DNA from: Hyphomonadaceae bacterium UBA5336
Lineage (GTDB): Bacteria; Pseudomonadota; Alphaproteobacteria; Caulobacterales; Hyphomonadaceae
Direction of reading: 5' to 3'
Length of the DNA stretch: 64,000 nucleotides
NCBI GenBank assembly: GCA_002408125.1
Contig: DHQO01000002.1
Span: 229,403-293,402, forward strand
In this document: piece by piece, positions 34,732 through 43,519 of the stretch
Layout of the letters: each line of letters starts with the position of its first letter
Numbering within the stretch: the stretch's first letter is position 1
Notes under the pieces: generated by a model
Told to the model about the DNA's origin: nothing
The model's database searches: none
What the model saw: only the letters and a program-made list of their open reading frames with translations
Translations under genes and position numbers: made by a program

Positions 34732-35571
34732 ATGAAACTTGCCACTTATGCCGGCAGCGCCGGCCCACAGACCGGACTGATCGTCGGTGACACACTCGTG
34801 CCGACAGGCCTTGCGCACGACATGATCGGGCTCATCACGGACTGGGAGGAATTGCGCGGGCAGCTCGCCGAAAAGGCCGCGTCCGGCGCCGGCATCCCGC
34901 TGGCAGACGTGACGCTGCTCGCCCCCGTGCCGCGCCCCGGCAAGGTCTTCGCGATTGGCCTGAACTATGCAGACCATATTGCCGAAAGCAAAATGGAAAC
35001 CCCGGAGCACCAGCTCTGGTTCACCAAGGCCGTGACCTCGATCAACGCACCCTTCGCACCGGTCCAGATCGCGAAGGGCACCGCCACAGTCGACTATGAG
35101 GTCGAGCTTGTCGCGGTGATCGGCAAGCGCGGCCGGCATATCCGCGCGGCGGACGCGAAGCACCACATTTTCGGCTACTGCGTCGGCAATGACGTCACCG
35201 AGCGCTTCTGGCAGCACCGCACCAGGCAATGGAGCCTCGGCAAGAGCTTCGACACCCATGCGCCCATAGGGCCCTGGATCACCACGGCAGACGAGATTGC
35301 CGATCCGCACGCTCTCGATATCCGGTGCAGCGTGAACGGCGAAGTACGCCAGAACTCGAACACCAGCCACCTGGTCTTCAATGTCTGGCAGCAGATCGAA
35401 CATCTCTCCACCGCCATGACGCTGGAGCCCGGCGACCTCATCTTCACCGGCACGCCCGGCGGGGTCGGCGCGGCCATGGACCCGAAACAGTTCCTGCAGC
35501 CCGGCGATGTGGTGCGCTGCGAGGTGGGCGGGCTCGGCGCCATCGAAGCGGTGATGGAAGCGGAGGCCTGA
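34732..35571 (+). CDS. Fumarylacetoacetate hydrolase (FAH) family protein
   Basis: 279 residues, with GGGGAAGGAAAACC before the ATG. A small N-terminal domain precedes the FAH catalytic fold: KVFAIGLNYADHI, the metal-binding VDYEVELVAVIG, GYCVGNDVTERFWQ, GKSFDTHAPIGPWI, and LIFTGTPGGVG. The family hydrolyses or decarboxylates beta-diketones and acylpyruvates formed by ring cleavage (fumarylacetoacetate, maleylpyruvate, HpcE-type substrates). The two LysR dyads upstream join it to the monooxygenase and acetoacetyl-CoA synthetase. If acetoacetate is released, the synthetase would recapture it; that is inference. Confidence 0.87.
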   Translation: MKLATYAGSAGPQTGLIVGDTLVPTGLAHDMIGLITDWEELRGQLAEKAASGAGIPLADVTLLAPVPRPGKVFAIGLNYADHIAESKMETPEHQLWFTKAVTSINAPFAPVQIAKGTATVDYEVELVAVIGKRGRHIRAADAKHHIFGYCVGNDVTERFWQHRTRQWSLGKSFDTHAPIGPWITTADEIADPHALDIRCSVNGEVRQNSNTSHLVFNVWQQIEHLSTAMTLEPGDLIFTGTPGGVGAAMDPKQFLQPGDVVRCEVGGLGAIEAVMEAEA

Positions 35572-35586
35572 CGGCCCCGGCCTTCC

Positions 35587-37176
35587 TCAGCCCTCCGCCT
35601 CAAGCCGTTTGCGCAACTCGGCCTTGGCGATCTTGTCCAGGGTCGAGCGCGGGAAATCATCCACCAGCCGGATGCCATGGGGCACCTTGAAGCTCGCCAG
35701 CTGTTGCTCGCAGGCCGCCAGCGCCTGCTCGGCAAAATCCGGCGGCGCGGCATCGGCTGGCGTCCAGAGACGGACAAAGGCAATTGGCACTTCCTGCAAC
35801 ATCTGATGGGGTTGGGCGACCACAGCCACCTCGCGGACACCGGGAACTGACGCAATCACCCGCTCGATTTCCGAAGCGGCGACATTCTCCCCGCCCACTT
35901 TCAGCATGTCCTTGGACCGGTCGGCAAAGACCAGCCAGCCATCCTCGGCGAACGTTACCCGGTCGCCGGTAATCATCCAGCCATCCGGGCCGAAGGCGGC
36001 CGCCGTGGCTTCGGGGTTTTCCATATACTCGCTGAAGAGAGAGAGCCCGCGCACGCCGCGCACGAAGAGGTCGCCCGTCTCGCCGCGCTCGACCGGTGTG
36101 CCGTCCTCCCGGCGCACCGAGATGCCGTATTCCGGCGCGGCACGCCCCATGGACATGGGGCGATCAGGATGGAAAGGCGAGCCGACAATACCGTGGGTGA
36201 CGGTCTCCGTCATGCCCCACCAGCCCAGCGTGCGCACGCCGAAATGGGCATCGAACGGCAGGTCGCAGGCGCCATTGCCCCACATGCGGAAATGGTGCGT
36301 GTCGGGCTTTTCCTGCTGCATCAGGGCATAGAGCACGAAGGGCACCATGCTGGTCCAGGTGCAGCGATGCTTCAGTGCCACCGGCCAGAAGCGCGAGGCG
36401 GAAAAGCGTGGCTGGAGCACAATCGTCGCGCCTACCCAGAGCGAGGCCATGACCGAATAGATCTGTGCATTGGTGTGGAACATCGGCAGGTAGACCATGT
36501 GGACATCGTCAGGGCGCAGGGCCTCGTGGGACGCGCTGACCTGCCCGCCCCACAGGGCATTGGCATGGGTCCACAACACGCCCTTGGGACGCGATGTCGT
36601 GCCGGAGGTGAACTGCACGCCGAAAGGCGCGGCGCAGTCAGAGAGGCCCGGCGGACAGGTGGATGGATCAGCCGGCAGGGCCGAGAAACTCTCGCTGGCC
36701 GAAGGCGCACGGGCGGGCATGTCGCCGGCATCACTGTCGGTGACGGCGATCCACTCCGCCCCCGGGAAGGCACCGGCCAGAAGCTCTGCATATTTCGGTT
36801 GAGTGATCGCGGCGCGGGCACGCGAGACCTCGGCAAAATAGGCAAGTTCGGCGCCGCTGGACTTGGCATTGGTGGTCACCGCCACCGCTCCGATCCAGGC
36901 GCAGCCGAGCCAGGCAAAGACCTGCTCGGGGCAGTTTTCCAGGTGGAGGATCACCCGGTCGCCGCGTCCGATGCCGCGCGCGGTGAGGCCGGCCCCGACA
37001 CTGGCAACCATTTCAACAAACGCCGCATAGGACCACTGCGCGCCTGCGCCCTCGAACGGCTCCCAGATCAGGCAGGGCTTGTCCCCCAGGAGCTTCGCCT
37101 GCAGCTCCAGGAGGGTGCGCACATCCCAGCCCGTATAGGGGTTCGAACGCGGATCGAGTGTGGGCGCGGTAATCAT
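35587..37176 (-). CDS. AMP-dependent acyl-CoA/aryl-CoA ligase
   Basis: 529 residues; ANL superfamily. Motifs: VQFTSGTTSRPKGVLWTHAN (P-loop, with R where G is usual), GNGACDLPFDAHFG, WGMTET, GWMITGDRVTFAEDGWLVFADRSKDMLKVGGENVAASEIE and a C-terminal PRSTLDKIAKAELR with the catalytic lysine. It activates a carboxylic acid as its CoA thioester; medium-chain fatty, aryl or carnitine-like acids are all possible. It is convergent with the FAH gene and divergent from the dioxygenase, with two GAC-N6-GTC operator copies in the promoter gap. Confidence 0.9.
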   Translation of the reverse strand: MITAPTLDPRSNPYTGWDVRTLLELQAKLLGDKPCLIWEPFEGAGAQWSYAAFVEMVASVGAGLTARGIGRGDRVILHLENCPEQVFAWLGCAWIGAVAVTTNAKSSGAELAYFAEVSRARAAITQPKYAELLAGAFPGAEWIAVTDSDAGDMPARAPSASESFSALPADPSTCPPGLSDCAAPFGVQFTSGTTSRPKGVLWTHANALWGGQVSASHEALRPDDVHMVYLPMFHTNAQIYSVMASLWVGATIVLQPRFSASRFWPVALKHRCTWTSMVPFVLYALMQQEKPDTHHFRMWGNGACDLPFDAHFGVRTLGWWGMTETVTHGIVGSPFHPDRPMSMGRAAPEYGISVRREDGTPVERGETGDLFVRGVRGLSLFSEYMENPEATAAAFGPDGWMITGDRVTFAEDGWLVFADRSKDMLKVGGENVAASEIERVIASVPGVREVAVVAQPHQMLQEVPIAFVRLWTPADAAPPDFAEQALAACEQQLASFKVPHGIRLVDDFPRSTLDKIAKAELRKRLEAEG

Positions 37177-37222
37177 CGGGCGGTGTCCTTAACTGGCAGG
37201 GTGGACAGCCTGCCACCCAATA

Positions 37223-37267
37223 TTGACTATTTGGTCAGTTCCTGCCACAGGGGGACGAAATGGTCAA
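37223..37267. promoter_or_regulatory. Double GAC-N6-GTC operator between ligase and dioxygenase
   Basis: Two spaced dyads: TTGACTATTTGGTCAGT (37223-37239) and GGGACGAAATGGTCAAA (37252-37268), with GAC-to-GAC spacing of 29 bases. The same pattern recurs at 39484-39499 before the sulfatase. This differs from the 15-bp palindrome of the first island, which has N5. The geometry fits a TetR/FadR-type regulator acting on the ligase (leftward) and the dioxygenase (rightward). Confidence 0.55.
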
Positions 37268-37390
37268 AATCAATTCCGGGAGGCAAGGCTGCATCGGGCG
37301 GGTGAACCGCCACAGGCCGCGCGCCTGCCTCCGGGAGCGCTGACGACCGACATGTCTGATGCGAACGCGCCTCACCGGAGACACCCTGCA

Positions 37391-38491
37391 ATGACCGAGT
37401 TTCAGTCCGACCCGCATCTGGCGCGCGCCACCGCGCCCGTGGTCAAGGCGCAGGACCTCGCCTTCGTCATGTTCGAGCGTCCCGATCTCGATCTGATGGC
37501 GCGTTTCCTCGGCGATTTCGGGATGAAACAGGCCGAGCGCTCAGACGACCGGCTGGTCATGCGCGGCGCGCGCGGCCCCGGTCCGGCCCATGTCACCTGG
37601 AAGGCGGCCAAACCATGCTTTAAAGGCTTTGCCCTGCGTGTGGCGGATCGCTCCGATCTCGACGCCCTCGCGGCCCTGCCGGAAGCTTCCGGCATCGAAC
37701 CGCTCGACCTGCCGGGCGGCGGGCTGCATGTTCGCCTGAAAGACCCGGCCGGATTCGATATCTGGGCCGTGGCCGAACAGGCGCCCATCGCCACAGACGA
37801 GATCCGCGCGCCCACACCAGCCAACACTCCCATCGAAAGAGACCGCCTGAACGCCGGCGTGCGCCCGCCTCCCTCGCCGGCAACCGTGCTGCGCCCGGGT
37901 CATTGCGTGCTCGGCGTCCTGGAATTCCTGGAGACCGCGCAATGGTACATCCAGACTTTCGGGCTCATTCCCTCCGACATCCAGTATCTCGATGACGGCA
38001 CGCCGGCGCTGACCTTCCTGCGCTGCGATCGCGGCGCAGAGCCTGCCGACCATCACACCGTGGTCGTCTCGCAGAATGTCACCAACACCTACAGCCATTC
38101 GGCCTATGAGGTGATCGATCTTGACGATGTGGCCATGGGCCAGGAATTCCTGCTCTCCAAGGGCTGGAAGCATGCCTGGGGCGTCGGCCGCCATCTGCTC
38201 GGCAGCCAGATTTTCGACTATTGGCGCGACCCGTATGGCGACAAGGTCGAGCACTATGCCGATGGCGACCTGTTCGACGCCTCGGTCGAAACCGGCCACA
38301 GCCTACTGAACGCCGCCGGGCTCTACCAGTGGGGCCCGCCGGTTCCGAAGGACTTCGAAAAGCCGAAACTGACGCCGGGATTCCTGCTGAAGGTGATCGG
38401 CAACATCCGCAAGAGCCGCGAGTTGAGCTTTGCCCGCGTGAAGCGCCTGATGGCGGCCATCGATGCTCCCTCACGCCCCTGGCTGAAATAG
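37391..38491 (+). CDS. Extradiol-type VOC dioxygenase (2,3-dihydroxybiphenyl dioxygenase-like)
   Basis: 366 residues from ATG 37391 (GGAGAC upstream); ATG 37352 is an alternative with a poorer site. Two VOC modules: an N-terminal degenerate one (AFVMFERPDLDLMARFL) and a C-terminal one with the Fe(II) triad His-His-Glu, seen as RPGHCVLGVLEF, TYSHSAYEVIDLDD, and GDKVEHYADGD. Enzymes of this type open catechols by meta cleavage. It is followed after ten bases by an FAH-family gene, the usual partner for the ring-opened product, so the pair is probably one unit controlled by the operators at 37223. Confidence 0.87.
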   Translation: MTEFQSDPHLARATAPVVKAQDLAFVMFERPDLDLMARFLGDFGMKQAERSDDRLVMRGARGPGPAHVTWKAAKPCFKGFALRVADRSDLDALAALPEASGIEPLDLPGGGLHVRLKDPAGFDIWAVAEQAPIATDEIRAPTPANTPIERDRLNAGVRPPPSPATVLRPGHCVLGVLEFLETAQWYIQTFGLIPSDIQYLDDGTPALTFLRCDRGAEPADHHTVVVSQNVTNTYSHSAYEVIDLDDVAMGQEFLLSKGWKHAWGVGRHLLGSQIFDYWRDPYGDKVEHYADGDLFDASVETGHSLLNAAGLYQWGPPVPKDFEKPKLTPGFLLKVIGNIRKSRELSFARVKRLMAAIDAPSRPWLK

Positions 38492-38501
38492 GAGAAACCA
38501 A

Positions 38502-39476
38502 ATGGCACTGAGAGTTGCGCGAGTATCAACAAACGACGGCACGGTCTGGGCCGTGGAGAGCCCGGACGGCCTGCGCCGCCTCTCGCAGGCTTATGCGACG
38601 ACACGGGATTTCTTCGAGCAGGGCGGCGCGGCAGATGCTGAAGCCGCGATGACAGACGGCGCACAGGTAGAGGCGACGGCGTTTCTCAGCCCCGTCACAC
38701 AGGACGCAAAATTCGTCTGTCAGGCAACAAACTATGCCGATCACATCCGCGAAGTGGGCGGGGATCCGTCGCATGTCGTGAACAACATCCTGTTCGTGAA
38801 AGCCTCCTCCTGTATCGCCCCGCCGGACAGTGACATCATCTGCCCGGCGCATGTGCAGTTGCTGGATTATGAAATCGAGCTGGGCCTTGTCCTGAAGCGC
38901 GGCTTCGACGGCCCCCAGGCGATCACGCCGGAGACGCTGGCCGACTGGGTCGGCGGGCTGGTGATCGTGAATGATATCACGGCGCGCGATGTCCAGATCA
39001 GCCATATGCAGTTTCACAAATCCAAGAGTTACCGCACCTTTGGCCCGGTCGGCCCCTGGCTGGTTCTGCCGACGCCGGACGAACTGGCCCGCCTGTTCGA
39101 GCTGGAGCTGGAACTGAAAGTGGATGGCGAGGTGCGCCAGAAGGCGCTGGCGCGCGAGATGATCTTCAAACCCGCCGAGACGCTCACCGAGCTGTCGCAG
39201 ATCATGGACCTTGCGCCCGGAGACCTCATTGCCACGGGCACGCCCGCCGGCGTCGCCCTGCGCCCGCCGCCCAGCTTTATCCAGGCGCTTGCCGGCTTCA
39301 TGAGCCCGGCCGCGCGCTTCAAAGCCTTCCTGAAAGGCCAGCTCAAGCGCCCGCAATATCTCAAGCCCGGTCAGACCATGACCTCCACGGTCCGCAGCGC
39401 CGACGGCGCACTCGATCTCGGCCAGCAGACCAACCGGGTGGTCGCGGCCAGCAGCGCCCCCGGCGCCACAAAATAG
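38502..39476 (+). CDS. Fumarylacetoacetate hydrolase family protein
   Basis: 324 residues with TAGGAGAAACC before the ATG. The FAH fold shows KFVCQATNYADHI, the metal segment LDYEIELGLVLKRG, IVNDITARDVQISHMQFHKSKSYRTFGPVGPW and DLIATGTPAGVALRPP; a C-terminal insertion (about 265-290) after that motif is longer than in the paralogue at 34732. It should hydrolyse the ring-fission product of the dioxygenase encoded immediately upstream. The two FAH paralogues in this window carry different operators, so they probably serve different substrates or steps. Confidence 0.87.
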   Translation: MALRVARVSTNDGTVWAVESPDGLRRLSQAYATTRDFFEQGGAADAEAAMTDGAQVEATAFLSPVTQDAKFVCQATNYADHIREVGGDPSHVVNNILFVKASSCIAPPDSDIICPAHVQLLDYEIELGLVLKRGFDGPQAITPETLADWVGGLVIVNDITARDVQISHMQFHKSKSYRTFGPVGPWLVLPTPDELARLFELELELKVDGEVRQKALAREMIFKPAETLTELSQIMDLAPGDLIATGTPAGVALRPPPSFIQALAGFMSPAARFKAFLKGQLKRPQYLKPGQTMTSTVRSADGALDLGQQTNRVVAASSAPGATK

Positions 39477-39483
39477 AACATAA

Positions 39484-39499
39484 TTGACCAAAAGGTCAG
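39484..39499. promoter_or_regulatory. GAC-N6-GTC operator before the sulfatase (TTGACCAAAAGGTCAG)
   Basis: A near-perfect dyad TTGACC-AAA-AGGTCAG between the FAH stop and the sulfatase start, 16 bases before the ATG. It shares arms with the sites at 37223. It suggests the sulfatase is co-regulated with, but can be expressed separately from, the dioxygenase unit. Confidence 0.6.
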
Positions 39500-39514
39500 C
39501 ATTGGGAGGAAAAC

Positions 39515-41221
39515 ATGAACCGCCGCACGCTATTGCTTTCCACGCTGGGCGTGGCCGCCCTGGGCTATGCCGGCTGGCGCTATCAGTCCCGCCCGAAGCC
39601 ACGCCCGCGCCTCGACCTCAGCGGAGCGCGCAAATCCGGCCTCAACATCCTTTTCGTCCTGTCCGACCAGGAGCGAAGCTGGGATCTCTATCCGCCCGGC
39701 TTCATCGAAACCCACTGTCCGGCGCGCACGCGGCTGCTCGAACGCGGCACTTATGTCGACGGCGCACACACGCCGATCCAGCTCTGTTCCATGGCGCGCG
39801 GGGTGGTCTATACCGGTGTGCACGCCCAGAATAACGGCGTGTGGGAGAATGTGCCGATCCCGACCGCCTCGGATCTTTCCACCGAACTGCCGACGCTCGG
39901 CACGCTGATGCAGGATGCCGGCTACCGCACGGGCTATGCCGGCAAGTGGCACCTGTCCAAGCTGCACCCCCACAATGTCCCCCTACCCGAGGACGAGGTG
40001 AATTCCATCATTCGCAGCTATGGTTTCGATGAAAGTGAGATCCGTCATGAGCGCGACGGCGCCAATGGCGGGTTCGAGGAGGACGGGCTCACGGTCGCTG
40101 AATCCCTGCGCTTCATCAACCGCAACAAGGATGGCGACCAGCCCTGGTTCCTGGCGGTGAACCTGCTCAATCCCCATGATGTGATGTACTATACCTCCGG
40201 CCCGGAGATGACGGCGAGCCGGGTGACCCACTATCCCGACGAAAGCGTGCGCCCGCCCAGCGACCCTTTCTACCAGACCGATCTCGGCTATGAGGTCTTC
40301 GGTGACTGGGGAGAGGCGTCCCTGCCCGGCCGGCCCGAAGCCGTGCGCAACTATATGGGCGCCTATTATTCGACCATGGGCGAGATGGAGATGACCGATC
40401 CGCGCGTGGCGCGCGACTTCCAGAATTTCTACTGGAACTGCACCCGCGACTGTGATCGACACCTGGCCGCCCTGCTCGACGGGCTGGAAGCCTCGGGCGA
40501 GGCGGATCGCACCATCATTGTCTTCACATCCGATCACGGAGAATATCTCGGCGTACACGGATTGCGCGGCAAGGGCGTGACCGCCTATCGCGAGGCGAGC
40601 AAGATCCCGCTCGTCATCTGCCATCCCGATGGCATGAAGGGCGAGACGGTGAAAGCGCTCGCCTCACAGCTCGATCTCGCCCCGACCCTTCTCTCGCTGG
40701 CCGGTGTGGATGAGGGTGCGCTGAAAGAGCAGGCCTCAGGCTTGAAGGGCCATGATCTCAGCGCGCTGGCGGAAAGCCCGGACGCGCAGACACAGCGCGA
40801 TCTCGACGGCATCCTCACCTACTGGACCAGCATTGCCTTCATCGACCCGAACGGCCCGCGCATCCTGGCCGAGGCGCTGGAGAAACAGGGCCTGTCACAA
40901 CGCATCGCGCAGTTTTCTGCCGTGCAGAAAGTCGACTGGGACAAGCGCGGCCAGATGCGCGGGCTCTATGATGGGCGCTGGAAATTCTCCCGCTATTTCA
41001 GCCCGTCAGACCATCACCTCCCTGCGAGCTGGGAGGAGCTCGTCGCGCGCAACGATATCGAGCTTTACGATACGCTCACCGATCCCACCGAGCGGCAGAA
41101 CCTCGCCACAAACCCGGCTTTCCAGGCCGAGGTCGAGCGCATGAACCAGCGGACAAATGCGATGATCCAGACCGAGGTCGGCGAGGATCGCGGCAATTTC
41201 CTGCCCATATTCGTGCGCTAG
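39515..41221 (+). CDS. Sulfatase family protein, exported, with atypical formylglycine motif
   Basis: 568 residues; GGGAGGA upstream. The leader MNRRTLLLSTLGVAALGYAGW is a twin-arginine-like or anchored signal. Alkaline-phosphatase-fold motifs: NILFVLSDQERSWD (metal aspartates), TPIQLCSMARGVVYTGVHAQNNG, GYAGKWHLSK, and VFTSDHGEYLGVHGLRGKG. The family cysteine motif is C-x-(P/A)-x-R; here it reads C-S-M-A-R, with Met at the third position. That may hinder formylglycine formation, or the enzyme may use another nucleophile as related phosphonate/phosphodiester hydrolases can. It would remove sulfate (or a related ester) from an exported or imported conjugate. Ends one base before the convergent CapA gene. 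Confidence 0.85.
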   Translation: MNRRTLLLSTLGVAALGYAGWRYQSRPKPRPRLDLSGARKSGLNILFVLSDQERSWDLYPPGFIETHCPARTRLLERGTYVDGAHTPIQLCSMARGVVYTGVHAQNNGVWENVPIPTASDLSTELPTLGTLMQDAGYRTGYAGKWHLSKLHPHNVPLPEDEVNSIIRSYGFDESEIRHERDGANGGFEEDGLTVAESLRFINRNKDGDQPWFLAVNLLNPHDVMYYTSGPEMTASRVTHYPDESVRPPSDPFYQTDLGYEVFGDWGEASLPGRPEAVRNYMGAYYSTMGEMEMTDPRVARDFQNFYWNCTRDCDRHLAALLDGLEASGEADRTIIVFTSDHGEYLGVHGLRGKGVTAYREASKIPLVICHPDGMKGETVKALASQLDLAPTLLSLAGVDEGALKEQASGLKGHDLSALAESPDAQTQRDLDGILTYWTSIAFIDPNGPRILAEALEKQGLSQRIAQFSAVQKVDWDKRGQMRGLYDGRWKFSRYFSPSDHHLPASWEELVARNDIELYDTLTDPTERQNLATNPAFQAEVERMNQRTNAMIQTEVGEDRGNFLPIFVR

Positions 41222-41222
41222 C

Positions 41223-43277
41223 TCAGCGGCTGGGCGCGCACTGGGCATGGCTGTTCCAGCGGGCCTCTTCCGGTGCGGCGGCGGAAGGCAGATAAGGCGT
41301 TGACCATTCAATGAAAGCGAGATCGTCGAGGCGCAGATCTGCCGGCTCGCCATCCAGCGATTCTGCATCCATCAGTATCCGGATAGACCGCACACTGACG
41401 CGCGGGGCATCGAAGCTGGCCTCGATCGTGGCAGGGGCGTCCGGATCGAGCAGATAGCTCCCGACAAGGATCTTTTCGCCCTCCTCAAGCGCGGTGCTGA
41501 GGGACTGGCGCGAGCCGCGATACTGGAGATGGATGTTCAGGCGCACCGGCGCGGTGGTCGATGCGTGCAGGGCCATGGTCATCGGCGCGCCGGGTGAATA
41601 GACGCGGGTAAACTTGCGCATACCGGTGGTGACCGCCCCGCCGGCGGGCACGGCGATCTCCATCTCCAGATCGGCCGGCTCATCCGGGGCTGATACAATG
41701 CTCACGCGCTCATCAAGATCGAGCCAGGAGCGGTCAGGGCTGTCGAACAGCTCATATGCATCAAAGTCTCCGCGCGCGAGCAGGTCGCGGCCATAACGCC
41801 GCTTCGTGCTGTCCTGCACGCACTGCAGCAGGTCTGGCGGCGCAAGGGTCTCGTATCGCGCGCCAATCCCCAGCGCAGAGGCCGCAAATGTCTGCGCCCG
41901 CTCCTGATCGGCCAGGACGGCGAGATGGCCGCCAGTGGGGACGAGCACCGTCTCGCGCGCCGCCGACCGCCGCGCGAGACGCCGGCTGATGGCCGCGCGC
42001 ATCCAGCCGACCGCCGGGGTCGGGCGATAGCCCTTCAGATACACCGGCACGATCTCGGCATGATGAAACCGGCCCTCATCCATCCAGACATAGAGCAGCA
42101 TGGAGGGCTGGGTGGCGTAGAAATACTGGTCGAACAGGAAGTTTCCCATCGACCAGGCGATGAGCTTGCCATCGTAGAGTTCCAGTCCCTGCAGCACATG
42201 AGGGTGATGGGCGATGACGAGCCCGGCGCCGTCATCCAATGCCCGTTTGAGGCGGGTTTCCATCTCCAGCGTCGGGCCGTCCACATATTCCAGCCCGCCA
42301 TGATATTGCAGGACCGGAACCGCGCCGCTGGCGAGACTTTCGCGCGTGGTGGCCAGCAGATTGGCTTCCGACCCAAACGCAGCCCCGCCCTTGCCTGCCT
42401 CGGCGATCTGGGTCGGTGGGCCGGCAGCCCAGCCGACATAACTGAGGAAATCATAGGCCGTGCCGGCGAGCGTCTCGCGATGGGCGCGCAGGGCATCGGT
42501 TTCGGTCAGGCCCGCGCCGGAGAAATCGAGTGCGCTCTGCCCCAGCTGAACAAGGGTTTCGCGCAGGCCCTCATCCTCGAAATCATAGACATGATTGTTG
42601 CCGAGGGCGACATAATCCACGCCCGCCCAGGCGAGCGCGGCAAGGGTTTCCGGCCGGGAGTTCAGCGCCACCAGCTTGGCCACCGGCTCGCCGGGAAGCT
42701 CGTCGAAAATCGGCGTTTCCAGATTGACCGAGGCATAGTCGGCCAGTTCCAGATAGGGCTTCATCTCCGCGAGTAGCGCCCTGGACTCCTCCAGTGCCGT
42801 GTCTTCATGGATCAGGACAGGCTCGCCCTGATGGGGCTCATAGAAGCGCCGCGTCATCATGGTGTCGCCGCCGAACACCATCAGCGTCCGGCCGGGCGTG
42901 CGCGCCACCAGCAGGATATCGCCGAGCTGCGCCGTGCCCTCGCGCGCGCCCGCGGCGAGCAGTTCGGCGCGGCTGAATGTGTGCAGCATCGGATAATAAC
43001 CCTCGGCGGAGACCTTCACCTGCAGGACAGGAGCTTCCGGCAAGTCGCCCGTGAACCGGCCCGCTGCATCGGTCTCGATGCGCGCGCCATTGAGGTCGAG
43101 GCTGGCCGCCAGGGGCTGGCCCTCAAGATCGACAACCCGGCCGGCAAGGCTCTCCGGCTGCAATGCCGGTTCATCGGCCAGGACGCTCTGGCATGCGGCC
43201 AGCACCACCAGGCACGGGGCCAGCACGCAGACCCGGACAAGGCGGGAGGGAAGGCCCCTCTGGGCGGGCTTGGGCAT
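41223..43277 (-). CDS. CapA/PgsA-like metallophosphatase lipoprotein
   Basis: 684 residues from ATG 43277 (GGAG ten bases upstream). Lipobox LVVLAAC; a carboxypeptidase-regulatory-like beta domain (AGRVVDLEGQPLAASLDLNG) at about 40-100, then the PGA_cap metallophosphatase domain: LMVFGGDTMMTRRF, YASVNLETPIFDE, YVALGNNHVYDFEDEG, VPVLQYHGGLEYV, IAHHPHVLQGLELYDGKLIAWSMGNFLFDQ. The C-terminal 200 residues look like a carbohydrate-binding or jelly-roll region. Family members act in poly-glutamate capsule synthesis, but many lipoprotein versions lie in catabolic loci with unknown substrate. Confidence 0.83.
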   Translation of the reverse strand: MPKPAQRGLPSRLVRVCVLAPCLVVLAACQSVLADEPALQPESLAGRVVDLEGQPLAASLDLNGARIETDAAGRFTGDLPEAPVLQVKVSAEGYYPMLHTFSRAELLAAGAREGTAQLGDILLVARTPGRTLMVFGGDTMMTRRFYEPHQGEPVLIHEDTALEESRALLAEMKPYLELADYASVNLETPIFDELPGEPVAKLVALNSRPETLAALAWAGVDYVALGNNHVYDFEDEGLRETLVQLGQSALDFSGAGLTETDALRAHRETLAGTAYDFLSYVGWAAGPPTQIAEAGKGGAAFGSEANLLATTRESLASGAVPVLQYHGGLEYVDGPTLEMETRLKRALDDGAGLVIAHHPHVLQGLELYDGKLIAWSMGNFLFDQYFYATQPSMLLYVWMDEGRFHHAEIVPVYLKGYRPTPAVGWMRAAISRRLARRSAARETVLVPTGGHLAVLADQERAQTFAASALGIGARYETLAPPDLLQCVQDSTKRRYGRDLLARGDFDAYELFDSPDRSWLDLDERVSIVSAPDEPADLEMEIAVPAGGAVTTGMRKFTRVYSPGAPMTMALHASTTAPVRLNIHLQYRGSRQSLSTALEEGEKILVGSYLLDPDAPATIEASFDAPRVSVRSIRILMDAESLDGEPADLRLDDLAFIEWSTPYLPSAAAPEEARWNSHAQCAPSR

Positions 43278-43519
43278 AAGGCAGTCTCCGGCTTTGGGCG
43301 GCGGGCCAGCCACCGCCTCTAGCATGTCCGGCGGGAGTCCGAAGGGGTGGCCTGCCTGAATGTGCGCGCAAGGCGCCCGGCCCGCCAATTCACTTTTCGC
43401 AATCCCCATTGCCCCATGGGCATGGCATGCGTATCTGGCAGGACGGGGGGTGATATCGCTCTCACCAGCAGGCGCCGGCCGCGCCGCGAGCGCCCTGCCC
43501 CGATCCGAAGGAGACAAGC

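Noticed and set aside
43449..43466. Dyad GGTGA-N8-TCACC before the aldo/keto reductase
   Set aside because: Short arms and no second copy with the same orientation; not enough to call an operator.
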